Shown: positions 1 through 4,800, numbered from the stretch's first letter. The stretch: DNA of 6,849 bases from Solirubrobacterales bacterium (GCA_027314825.1 DAHVAB010000138.1:1-6849); one strand, 5' to 3'. Numbers and translations are program-made. The notes: a model not told the origin generated them from the letters alone.

Positions 1-429
1 GCGGCCGTCCGGGAGGCTCGCGATCCGCGCGGCGGCCCGGCGATCGTCGACCGCGAGGTTGTGAACGATCCGGTACAGCCACGCTTTCGGCGAGATCACC
101 TCCGCACCGCCGCGCAGCGCGGCCCAGGCCTCCAGGAACGCCTGCTGCAGCACATCCTCGGCGCGGTCGGCCGGCACCCCCAGCCGCAGGCAGTAGCGAC
201 GCAGCGGCGCCCGATACCTGCTGGCCAAGAGCGCGAACGCGCGCCCGTCACCATCCCGGGCGAGGTCGGCGAGCATCTTCTCCCCGATCGCCTCCGGGCG
301 GCGCCCAACCCGGCCTGTCAGCGCCCACGGCCGCGGCGACCCCGGGTACCTCGCCGGTCGCTCACCTGAGCCTTGACTTCCGGAAGCCGCTAGACGATCG
401 GGCGTCGGGCGCCCACGCCGTGCTCGCAT
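1..429 (-). CDS. ECF-type RNA polymerase sigma factor (sigma-70 region 2), partial at the left edge
   Basis: The minus strand is open from the window edge to an ATG at 427-429, giving 143 residues; the C-terminus, with the region 4 DNA-binding domain, lies outside. Region 2 is clear. Residues about 65-105 carry the FALLASRYRAPLRRYC segment and the core-binding ADRAEDVLQQAFLEAW motif. Residues 114-131 carry PKAWLYRIVHNLAVDDRR, the -10 recognition and melting helix. The product should recruit core RNA polymerase to a dedicated promoter set; its regulon and any anti-sigma factor are not visible. The start is uncertain. ATG 427-429 has GGGGGAG three bases upstream, but the first 51 residues are Pro/Arg/Gly-rich and resemble no sigma domain. 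An in-frame ATG at 274-276 has almost the same context and gives the usual ECF N-terminal length (MLADLARDGDGRAF). The family call is firm. Confidence 0.88.
   Translation of the reverse strand, partial: MRARRGRPTPDRLAASGSQGSGERPARYPGSPRPWALTGRVGRRPEAIGEKMLADLARDGDGRAFALLASRYRAPLRRYCLRLGVPADRAEDVLQQAFLEAWAALRGGAEVISPKAWLYRIVHNLAVDDRRAAARIASLPDGR
280..285 (-). promoter_or_regulatory. Second ribosome-binding site inside the sigma factor gene
   Basis: Read on the minus strand, GGGGAG is followed by AAG and the in-frame ATG at 274-276. This nearly copies the context of the upstream start (GGGGGAG, AAC, ATG at 427-429). It supports a shorter sigma factor of normal family length, either as the true start or as a second product. 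The motif could also be chance in a GC-rich reading frame. Confidence 0.35.
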
Positions 430-468
430 GTTCTCCCCCTTCAAGGAGCCTGCACACAGGGTTGCAGA

Positions 469-495
469 TCTTTAGTGCCGGGCACGACGTCCCAA
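469..495 (-). promoter_or_regulatory. Possible promoter of the sigma factor gene
   Basis: On the minus strand a -35-like TTGGGA (490-495) is separated by 15 bases from a -10-like TAAAGA (469-474). Transcription would start near 462, giving a leader of about 33 bases before the ATG at 429. That leader includes a small inverted repeat, CTGCA (450-454) with TGCAG (463-467). The spacer is shorter than the usual 16-18, so this is a weak call. Confidence 0.33.
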
Positions 496-540
496 AGGTG
501 CAGATCGCGTCGTCTCAATGGTGCTGAGGGCGCTTGACCA

Positions 541-810
541 TCACGTGCGGGCATCGCCCCAGCGGCGCAGTGCCGGAGATGGAGCGGTGCCGCATCTCGA
601 CGGTGCCGCCCGCAGGTCGCTGAACGGCACGGGGTCGGCGTGCGTGCGCCCGTGCGCCAGTGCCACAAGGAGCTCGGCGAGGACTCCCCGCTGCGTCCTG
701 TCCCGCAGGTCAGAGAACGCCCAGCGCCAGAAGTCCTGCACCGTCTCATCCGCGGCGAGCAAGCGATCGGTGCGCTCGAGCGCCTTCGGTGACGGGCACC
801 AGCGTCCCAT
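541..810 (-). pseudogene. Truncated remnant of a hypothetical protein (FWRWAFSDL / RGVLAELLVA motifs)
   Basis: This 89-residue minus-strand frame contains a protein-like stretch: residues 25-35 read QDFWRWAFSDL and residues 41-50 RGVLAELLVA. From memory, these two blocks occur together near the N-terminus of a widespread family of hypothetical proteins of roughly 150-220 residues, whose members continue into a predicted core rich in VEVKS-type strands. Here the similarity stops after residue about 54; the remainder is Arg/Pro-rich and ends at TGA 541-543. A different minus frame just beyond reads DLHLWDVVPGTKDL (around 475-520), which might be a relic of the C-terminal part, but that is weak. 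No Shine-Dalgarno sequence precedes ATG 808-810; instead a GC-rich tandem repeat abuts it. I therefore call it a decayed gene, not an active one. No function can be given. Confidence 0.5.
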
Positions 811-903
811 GCCGGGGACTTGCGGGGAACCGGCTCCCGCTGCGGGGGACTTGCGGGGAAGCCGGCGCCCGCTGCGGCGGATTCGCGGGAGCCGAGACCG
901 GCG
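811..903. repeat. Three imperfect tandem copies of a 30-32 bp GC-rich unit
   Basis: Copy 1 (811-841) and copy 2 (842-873) share GGGGACTTGCGGGGAA and a closing CCCGCT. Copy 3 (874-903) is clearly more diverged (GCGGCGGATTCGCGGGA). In copies 1 and 2 GCGGG (822-826, 853-857) can pair with CCCGC (836-840, 868-872), so each copy can fold into a small hairpin. The array abuts the apparent start of the decayed gene at 541-810. Confidence 0.6.
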
Positions 904-1003
904 AAGGGGCACAACCAAAGGCGCGACGGCCGACACCGATCCCGCTTGCTGGTCCGGGTCTTGGCCCGTACTTGCTGGACTTCGCCAAGCAGCAGGGAAT
1001 GAA
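904..1003. other. Spacer downstream of the tRNA gene
   Basis: This stretch lies 3' of the tRNA on the minus strand. I see no gene and no hairpin followed by a T-run. A weak imperfect inverted repeat (GCTGC near 989-993 against CAGC-like sequence near 974-977) is the only structure noted. How the tRNA transcript ends or is processed is not evident. Confidence 0.4.
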
Positions 1004-1077
1004 TCGGGGCGCCCGGATTCGAACCGGGGACCTCAGCCACCCAAAGGCTGCGCGCTACCAGGCTGCGCCACGCCCCG
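1004..1077 (-). tRNA. tRNA-Pro, anticodon UGG
   Basis: On the minus strand this 74-base gene folds as a canonical cloverleaf. The acceptor stem is CGGGGCG (1071-1077) with CGCCCCG (1005-1011), and the discriminator is A (1004). The D arm is GCGC...GCGC around AGCCTGGTA. The anticodon stem is CAGCC/GGCTG with the seven-base loop TTTGGGT, so the anticodon is TGG (1041-1043). The T arm is CCCGG-TTCGAAT-CCGGG. The C1-G72 pair and the discriminator A fit proline tRNAs, and UGG reads CCN codons, mainly CCA and CCG. CCA is not encoded; TTC follows position 73, so the 3' end must be added by the CCA-adding enzyme. Protein-like frames across this locus are artefacts of the tRNA sequence. Confidence 0.97.
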
Positions 1078-1088
1078 TGCGCAATGCG

Positions 1089-1094
1089 AGTCTA
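1089..1094 (-). promoter_or_regulatory. Possible -10 element of the tRNA-Pro gene
   Basis: On the minus strand TAGACT lies 11 bases upstream of the tRNA 5' end, a workable distance for a short leader removed by RNase P. It matches TATAAT at four of six positions. I see no convincing -35 in the GC-rich sequence above it. Confidence 0.3.
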
Positions 1095-1137
1095 GCGCCG
1101 CCGCGCGCGCGCCGAGCCCGGCCGATGACAGCGCGTG

Positions 1138-1256
1138 CCGGCGCACATTCCGGCGCACATGCGCACCCGTCGACACCCACGCCGGCGCACACCTCGGCAC
1201 GGGTGCCGGCGCGCATGCGCACCCGTCAGCGCCCGTGCCGGCGCGCACGCCGGCGC
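1138..1256. repeat. CCGGCGC-based repeat array in the tRNA/DUF1015 spacer
   Basis: Six CCGGCGC heptamers start at 1138, 1150, 1182, 1206, 1238 and 1250, so the steps are 12, 32, 24, 32 and 12. The longest copies are 22 bases (1150-1171 and 1206-1227) and differ at one position; both end in ATGCGCACCCGTC. The copy offset is 56 bases, which also links 1182 with 1238. Alternating purine-pyrimidine runs occur at 1209-1222 and 1253-1269. There is no coding signal. The array lies in the spacer between the minus-strand tRNA and the plus-strand DUF1015 gene. Confidence 0.6.
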
Positions 1257-1311
1257 GCGCGCACATGCGAGGTGCGGACCGGGACTCGACGCCGAGCTCA
1301 CGTGCCGCTCC

Positions 1312-1330
1312 TGGCGCTGTGGCAGCGCCA
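1312..1330. repeat. Perfect 8-bp inverted repeat upstream of the DUF1015 gene
   Basis: TGGCGCTG (1312-1319) and CAGCGCCA (1323-1330) are exact reverse complements around TGG. As RNA this would be a tight hairpin; as DNA it could be an operator. No T-run follows. One base separates it from the next inverted repeat. Confidence 0.55.
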
Positions 1331-1331
1331 T

Positions 1332-1355
1332 ACCCTTACCCGGATTCGGTAGGGT
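1332..1355. promoter_or_regulatory. Inverted repeat abutting the DUF1015 start, overlapping a possible -10
   Basis: ACCC-T-TACC (1332-1340) pairs with GGTAGGGT (1348-1355) across a seven-base loop, leaving one bulged T. The right arm contains TAGGGT (1350-1355), which fits a TAnnnT -10 about ten bases before ATG 1365. That spacing would give a leaderless or nearly leaderless mRNA, consistent with the weak Shine-Dalgarno. A repressor bound here would block initiation. No good -35 is visible. Confidence 0.35.
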
Positions 1356-1364
1356 CAGCTTGGC

Positions 1365-2663
1365 ATGGCCGACGTTCAGCCGCTGCGCGCACTGCGCTAC
1401 GACACCTCCGTCGCGGGCCCGCTCTCCGCGCTCACCGCTCCGCCCTACGACGTCATCTCCGCCGCCCGGCGCGCCGCCCTGCTGGAACGCTCGGCGCAGA
1501 ATATCGTCGCCCTCGATCTGCCCCTCCTCTCCGCGGAGGGCCGGCTGGGCGAGCAGGGGCAGGTCGACGAGCCGATACCCGCGGCCTACCGGGCGGCCGG
1601 CGAGACGTTCGCCCGCTGGCAGGCGGATGGCATCCTCCGCCGCGACCAGGCGCCGGCACTATGGGCCCACACGCAGGAGTACACCGGGCCCGACGGAATC
1701 GCCAGGACGCGACGCGGCTTCTTCGCGCGGATCCGCCTGGAGCCATACGGCGCCGGCCGGGTGCGCCCGCACGAGCGCACCCACGCAGGGCCGAAGGAGG
1801 ACCGCCTGCGCCTGATGCGGGCAACGCGGGCCGACCTCTCCCCCATATTCGCGCTGCACTCCGACCCCGCCCATGCCGCATGGGACGCGCTGGCGCCGGA
1901 AGGCACCGAGGAGCCCGTGGGCCAGGTCGCCGACGAGGACGGCACGATCCACCGCATCTGGCGAGTGGCCGGAGCGGAGCGGATCGAGGCGGCACAGGAG
2001 GCGCTGCGCGAGGCCGAGCTCCTGATAGCCGACGGCCACCACCGCTACGAGACCGCCCGCACCTACGCGGAGGAGGTGGGCGGCGAGGGGCCGCACCGCT
2101 ACATCCTGGCCTGCCTGGTCGCCCTGGAGGACCCGGGGCTGACCGTCTTCCCGACCCATCGCCTGCTCAGCGGCCTGACCGATCAGCGGCTCCAGGCTCT
2201 GCTGCGCGCGATCGAACGCGACTTCCCCTCAGAGGAGGTCCCCGTCGAGGATCTCGCCCCGGCGGCCGGCGCCGGCCCACTCCAACTCGGCTACCTGGAC
2301 TGGCGGGGCACTCCTCTGCTCTTGACGCTCAAGGACCAGTCGATCGCCGACGAGGCGCTGCCGGGCCGCTCGGCGGCCTACCGCCATCTGGACACGGGCG
2401 TGCTGGAGGCCCTGCTGCTCCGCGGCGCGCTCGAAATGACCGACGAGGACATCTCCGAGCTGAACGGCCTCTGGTACGCGCGCGATGCGGCGGAGGCGAT
2501 CGGGCTCGTACGCTCCGGCGCCCAGGACGCCGCCTTCCTCATGCGGGCGACCCCGGTCTCGGCAGTCCGCGACGTGGCGGCGGCCGGCGAGAGCATGCCA
2601 CCGAAGTCGACCTACTTCTTCCCCAAGCTCCTGACCGGCCTGCTGATCAACCCGCTCTTCTGA
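1365..2663 (+). CDS. DUF1015 family protein
   Basis: This 432-residue protein has the length and landmarks of the DUF1015 family: an N-terminal APPYDVI segment (residues 25-31), a central HERTHAGPKEDRL block (136-148), the hallmark DGHHRYETA (223-231), and a PPKSTYFFPKLLTGLLINPL-type C-terminus. The family is widespread in bacteria and some archaea, is presumably soluble, and has no established biochemical role that I can state; the conserved His/Arg/Tyr cluster suggests a catalytic or ligand site. I see no signal peptide or membrane segment. ATG 1365 is chosen because the conserved N-terminus starts within ten residues; its Shine-Dalgarno is poor (AGGGT, about ten bases away). It is first in a likely operon, with 39 bases to the OsmC-family gene. 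Codon use matches its neighbours. Confidence 0.93.
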   Translation: MADVQPLRALRYDTSVAGPLSALTAPPYDVISAARRAALLERSAQNIVALDLPLLSAEGRLGEQGQVDEPIPAAYRAAGETFARWQADGILRRDQAPALWAHTQEYTGPDGIARTRRGFFARIRLEPYGAGRVRPHERTHAGPKEDRLRLMRATRADLSPIFALHSDPAHAAWDALAPEGTEEPVGQVADEDGTIHRIWRVAGAERIEAAQEALREAELLIADGHHRYETARTYAEEVGGEGPHRYILACLVALEDPGLTVFPTHRLLSGLTDQRLQALLRAIERDFPSEEVPVEDLAPAAGAGPLQLGYLDWRGTPLLLTLKDQSIADEALPGRSAAYRHLDTGVLEALLLRGALEMTDEDISELNGLWYARDAAEAIGLVRSGAQDAAFLMRATPVSAVRDVAAAGESMPPKSTYFFPKLLTGLLINPLF

Positions 2664-2702
2664 GACCGCGCGCCGCCGCGCTACGATTCCGGCGTCAGTG
2701 CA

Positions 2703-3137
2703 ATGACCGAGATGGGACACCTAACAACAATGCAAGCAACCGCCCGGCGCAGCGAGCACACGCTCAGACACGCGGTGCAGGTGCGCGGACACGAGATCGT
2801 CGTCGATGAGACCCGGCAGGCCGGGGGCACCGACGAGGGTCCGGACCCACAGGAGCTGCTCGCCGTGAGCCTCGCCTCCTGCACCGCCATCACCATGGAG
2901 ATGTACGCCAACCGCAAGGGCTGGGACATCGGCGAGGTGGAGGTCGACGTCTCCTACTCCCCGGCTGAGCGTGGCACGCCGACCCGGTTCGACCTCACCC
3001 TGCGCCTGCCGGACGACCTCTCCGACGAGCAGGTGGAACGCCTGCGGGTGATCGCGGCCAAGTGCCCGGTGCACCGCACACTCGACGGCGAGGTGATGTT
3101 CAACGAACACGTCGAGCGCGTCCACCTCGCCGCCTGA
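2703..3137 (+). CDS. OsmC/Ohr family peroxiredoxin-like protein
   Basis: The 144-residue frame has the OsmC fold signature. GPDPQELLAVSLASC ends in the first redox cysteine (Cys60), followed by TAITMEMYA; the second cysteine (Cys121) lies in KCPVHRTL. In OsmC and Ohr proteins this pair reduces organic hydroperoxides, usually with lipoyl or other dithiol reductants, in the cytoplasm. The RxGHEIVVDE strand and the GGTDEGPDP loop resemble the OsmC subgroup (YhfA-like) more than classical Ohr, so the substrate is uncertain. Three in-frame ATGs occur (2703, 2712, 2730). I list the longest, but 2730 (MQATARR) fits family N-termini best, and none has a strong Shine-Dalgarno. A TACGAT at 2682-2687 could be a -10 for an internal promoter. 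The Nudix gene follows after 22 bases. Confidence 0.93.
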   Translation: MTEMGHLTTMQATARRSEHTLRHAVQVRGHEIVVDETRQAGGTDEGPDPQELLAVSLASCTAITMEMYANRKGWDIGEVEVDVSYSPAERGTPTRFDLTLRLPDDLSDEQVERLRVIAAKCPVHRTLDGEVMFNEHVERVHLAA

Positions 3138-3142
3138 CCGCC

Positions 3143-3148
3143 AGGAGG
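3143..3148 (+). promoter_or_regulatory. Shine-Dalgarno of the Nudix gene
   Basis: A full AGGAGG sits 11 bases before ATG 3160, in the 22-base gap after the OsmC-family stop. It fixes the Nudix start and suggests the gene is translated independently within the operon. Confidence 0.75.
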
Positions 3149-3159
3149 AACGCTCCCGG

Positions 3160-3780
3160 ATGGACGCCGCGACGCGCCTGGCCCGGGATCTGGGCGCGCT
3201 GCTCGACGGCAGCGCCAGCAGCGACGACCCCACCGGCCACGGCCCAGCGCCGACCGACGAGCCTCGCCGGCCTCTCGTCGACGGCCTGGTGCAGGCCGCC
3301 GTGCTCGTACCGATCTACCTGTCTGCGGGCGAGCCCCACGTGGTCCTCACCCGCCGCCGCTCGGAGTTGCGCCGCCATGCCGGTGAGATCTCCTTCCCGG
3401 GCGGCCGCCGCGACCCCGAGGACGCCTCCCTGCTGCACACCGCCCTGCGCGAGGCCGAGGAGGAGATCGGGCTGCCGGCCGCAGAGGTGAGCCCCGCGGG
3501 CGCGCTGGCGCCGACATCCACGTTCGTGACCGGCTACGCGATCCACCCGTTCGTCGGCGCGATCGACCCCGACTGCCGCTTCACGCTCTCACCGCAGGAG
3601 GTGCAGGAGGTCCTGCAGCTGCCGCTGCGCCGGCTCGCGCGGGCGAGGGCGCTGACGAAGATGACCCGCCGCGGCATCACCTTCGACACCGACGCCTACA
3701 TCCTCGACGGCCATACGATCTGGGGCGCGACCGCCCGCATCCTGCAGGACCTGCTGGAGCGCCTGGCCCCGCTGCTCTGA
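3160..3780 (+). CDS. Nudix hydrolase, CoA pyrophosphatase type (NudL-like)
   Basis: This 206-residue protein has a Nudix box: FPGGRRDPED (residues 79-88) leads into LREAEEEIGL (96-105), whose glutamates bind the catalytic divalent metal. Just before it, LTRRRSELRRHAGEISFPGG (63-82) matches the signature of the CoA-hydrolysing Nudix subgroup, L-T-x-R-[SA]-x3-R-x3-G-x3-F-P-G-G, except that Arg67 stands in the Ser/Ala position. The C-terminal GHTIWGATARIL segment is also typical of this subgroup. Such enzymes cleave CoA and its thioesters into 3',5'-ADP and 4'-phosphopantetheine derivatives; substrate preference here is inferred. The first 40 residues are Asp/Ser/Pro-rich linker. A strong Shine-Dalgarno supports ATG 3160. 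It is last in the operon and convergent with the next gene. Confidence 0.92.
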   Translation: MDAATRLARDLGALLDGSASSDDPTGHGPAPTDEPRRPLVDGLVQAAVLVPIYLSAGEPHVVLTRRRSELRRHAGEISFPGGRRDPEDASLLHTALREAEEEIGLPAAEVSPAGALAPTSTFVTGYAIHPFVGAIDPDCRFTLSPQEVQEVLQLPLRRLARARALTKMTRRGITFDTDAYILDGHTIWGATARILQDLLERLAPLL

Positions 3781-3845
3781 GCGCGATCGCCTCGAGGGCG
3801 ACCCGCCCGGCGCACACCCGGACCGCGACCAGCGAGAGCTCCGTC

Positions 3846-3870
3846 GAGCGGCGCCTCCGGGGCGCCCCTC
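3846..3870. terminator. GC hairpin between convergent stops, possible bidirectional terminator
   Basis: GGCGCC (3850-3855) pairs with GGCGCC (3861-3866) across TCCGG. Outer GAG (3846-3848) and CTC (3868-3870) extend the stem past a small internal loop. It lies 66 bases after the Nudix stop and directly at the stop of the minus-strand gene. There is no T-run on either side, which is common in high-GC genomes, so termination is inferred from position. Confidence 0.42.
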
Positions 3871-4363
3871 AGCGTACCCCCAACAGCTCAAGCACAGCCC
3901 GCTGCGCCTGCTCCCGCCACGCCTCCTGCTCGCGGGGATCGGCCTCGATCACCCGGAACGGCACCTCATTGCGCTCGCAGAGGCGCCGTGTGAGCGCGCC
4001 GCCGCCCGCGAGGAGCTCTGCCGAGACGCTCCCGGCCGCCTCATAGATGAAGCCGCGCACGGTGCTGTCCACCGTCTTGGCGATGAACGCCTCCAGCCGC
4101 GAGCCGTGCAGGTCGGCGAGCTCCTCGCTCCCGCCGCTGGCACAGCCGAGCAGCCAGCAGCCGATGGTGACGCCCTCCAGCGCGCCGGTCACTCTCGCCA
4201 GCCGACCCGGATCGCCGATGAAGCACTCTGCTCCCGCCAGCTCGATCGCCGCGCGGCCGGCCTCGTCACGGGTGAGTATCCGCGCCACGTGGCCCTGCTG
4301 ACCCATCCGCTGCGCCAGCCAGCGTCCGCGCGCGCCTCCGCCCACTATCAGCAACCTCGCCAT
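3869..4363 (-). CDS. Short NAD(P)-binding Rossmann-fold protein, SDR/epimerase-like
   Basis: From ATG 4361-4363 the frame gives 164 residues and opens at once with a dinucleotide-binding motif: RLLIVGGGARGRWLA, with glycines 8, 9, 10 and 13. A TRDE segment near residue 31 follows the second strand, then an AGAECFIGDP segment, GVTIGCWLLG, the block HGSRLEAF, and VRGFIYEAAGSV. This matches the N-terminal half of atypical short-chain dehydrogenases and NAD(P)H-binding epimerase-like proteins, and I recall similar short proteins in Thermoleophilia. It lacks a YxxxK catalytic pair and the usual C-terminal substrate domain (full proteins are about 250-320 residues), so it may be a sensor or a minimal reductase; the substrate is unknown. 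No Shine-Dalgarno is visible. The frame stays open upstream to an ATG at 4541-4543, and the codons just before 4363 look fairly coding-like, so a longer N-terminus is possible. Confidence 0.8.
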   Translation of the reverse strand: MARLLIVGGGARGRWLAQRMGQQGHVARILTRDEAGRAAIELAGAECFIGDPGRLARVTGALEGVTIGCWLLGCASGGSEELADLHGSRLEAFIAKTVDSTVRGFIYEAAGSVSAELLAGGGALTRRLCERNEVPFRVIEADPREQEAWREQAQRAVLELLGVR

Positions 4364-4496
4364 CGGCCGGCCATTCTTGCGCAGCGCGGCGACCGCCGCC
4401 ACGCCGAGCGGTGCGTCCAGGCCACCGGCCGCGTAATGGGCGTTACCTGTGCAGCCCGGCGAGCGTGCCCCCGACACCAGCCGGGGACCGGACGGT
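4364..4496. other. Spacer upstream of the Rossmann-protein gene
   Basis: I see no independent gene here. A 6-bp inverted repeat, CCCGGC (4455-4460) with GCCGGG (4480-4485), encloses 19 bases. On the minus strand TAACGC and TTACGC near 4435-4446 are possible -10 elements without a recognisable -35. Confidence 0.35.
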
Positions 4497-4525
4497 GGGT
4501 GCCGTGGCCCGCAGCCACGGCACCC
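4497..4525. repeat. Perfect 11-bp inverted repeat with a 7-base loop
   Basis: GGGTGCCGTGG (4497-4507) and CCACGGCACCC (4515-4525) are exact reverse complements around CCCGCAG. It is the longest perfect stem in the window. No T-run follows on either strand, so it is not a standard intrinsic terminator. It could be the end of an RNA transcribed from either strand or a protein-binding palindrome. A smaller hairpin, GAGG (4529-4532) with CCTC (4536-4539), follows immediately. Confidence 0.65.
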
Positions 4526-4538
4526 GATGAGGAGACCT

Positions 4539-4637
4539 CGCACGCTTGGCCCACACGATTCGGAGTGGCTCGAACACCGCCGGAGAGGTTGGGGGTAACG
4601 GCATCCGAGGCAACCCCGAGACGTGTGGGCGAGTGCG
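4539..4637. other. Candidate structured RNA or large interrupted palindrome of unknown class
   Basis: The outer stem CGCAC (4539-4543) / GTGCG (4633-4637) leads through an internal loop into a perfect 9-bp stem, GCCCACACG (4549-4557) / CGTGTGGGC (4622-4630). Inside, two further arms are possible: CGG..GTG (4561-4567) with CAC..CCG (4575-4582), and GGGGT (4592-4596) with ACCCC (4613-4617). Together they resemble a three-way junction. On the minus strand one arm carries a T-loop-like TTCGAGC, but no 7-bp acceptor or anticodon arm can be built, so it is not a tRNA. I found no conserved core of T-box, TPP, SAM, cobalamin, FMN, glycine, SRP, tmRNA or RNase P RNAs. The strand is undecided. Confidence 0.45.
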
Positions 4638-4701
4638 CAGCCATCACACCCTGCTCATCTTCGCCCGTCCGGAGGAGATAGCTTCAAGCCATCCCACCCG
4701 C
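4638..4701. other. Spacer with no recognised feature
   Basis: No gene or strong inverted repeat was found between the nested palindrome and the terminator-like hairpin. It includes GGAGGAGATAG at 4671-4681, which resembles a Shine-Dalgarno sequence but is followed by no credible reading frame. Confidence 0.35.
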
Positions 4702-4744
4702 AAGGAAACCACATCTGCCTAGATATGTCAAGGGCAGTTTCTTT
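4702..4744 (+). terminator. Intrinsic-terminator-like hairpin with T-rich tail
   Basis: CTGCC (4715-4719) pairs with GGCAG (4733-4737) and is followed directly by TTTCTTT (4738-4744). The tail can also pair with AAGGAAA (4702-4708), leaving a six-base bulge. This AT-rich patch stands out in a window near 70% GC. No plus-strand gene ends here, so if it works it would end a plus-strand RNA from the structured stretch upstream, or act as an attenuator before glyS. The short stem and 13-base loop make it uncertain. Confidence 0.4.
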
Positions 4745-4771
4745 GTGTCGGCCGCACCGCTCGAATACCAT
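4743..4771 (+). promoter_or_regulatory. Possible glyS promoter
   Basis: TTGTGT (4743-4748) and TACCAT (4766-4771) are separated by exactly 17 bases, a reasonable -35/-10 pair in an otherwise promoter-poor GC-rich region. Transcription would start near 4778, leaving a leader of about 155 bases before the GlyRS ATG at 4934. It overlaps the T-rich tail of the preceding hairpin. A coding start as early as 4745 would lie inside this promoter, which argues against the longest GlyRS frame. Confidence 0.42.
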
Positions 4772-4800
4772 GCGAGGCTCCGGCGGCGAGCCTCGCCGCC
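4772..4800 (+). promoter_or_regulatory. Two overlapping, mutually exclusive hairpins at the predicted glyS mRNA 5' end
   Basis: Stem A pairs GCGAGGCTC (4772-4780) with GAGCCTCGC (4788-4796), 9 bp perfect with a 7-base loop. Stem B pairs GGCGGCG (4782-4788) with CGCCGCC (4794-4800), 7 bp perfect with a 5-base loop. They share bases and cannot form together, so this could be a conformational switch, or merely GC-rich self-complementarity. Confidence 0.4.

Noticed and set aside
1004..1023. Integration (att) site at the tRNA-Pro 3' end
   Set aside because: I saw no second copy of the tRNA 3' end and no integrase or foreign-looking segment in the window.
1138..1256. CRISPR array
   Set aside because: The repeats are only about 7-22 bases, spacers are unequal and made of the same repeat material, and no cas genes are present.
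441..1352. Several long overlapping frames on both strands, including ones that run through the tRNA locus
   Set aside because: They are Arg/Pro/Ala-rich, lack family motifs apart from the short remnant at 541-810, and cross the tRNA gene; translated tRNA sequence produces the familiar false NRG-type peptides.
518..2809. 763-residue plus-strand frame
   Set aside because: It is a GC-driven open frame that covers the tRNA and lies out of frame over the clear DUF1015 gene; its composition is Arg/Gly/Pro-rich throughout.
4539..4637. tRNA or tRNA pseudogene on the minus strand
   Set aside because: A T-loop-like TTCGAGC is present, but no acceptor stem, D arm or anticodon arm fits around it.
4348..4647. 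99-residue minus-strand frame overlapping the Rossmann gene start
   Set aside because: It has no domain or motif and its sequence reflects the inverted repeats; it also overlaps the NAD(P)-binding start in another frame.
4726..4731. Minus-strand promoter based on an exact TTGACA
   Set aside because: At 16-18 bases downstream the hexamers are GTTTCC, TTTCCT and TTCCTT, none of which resembles a -10.
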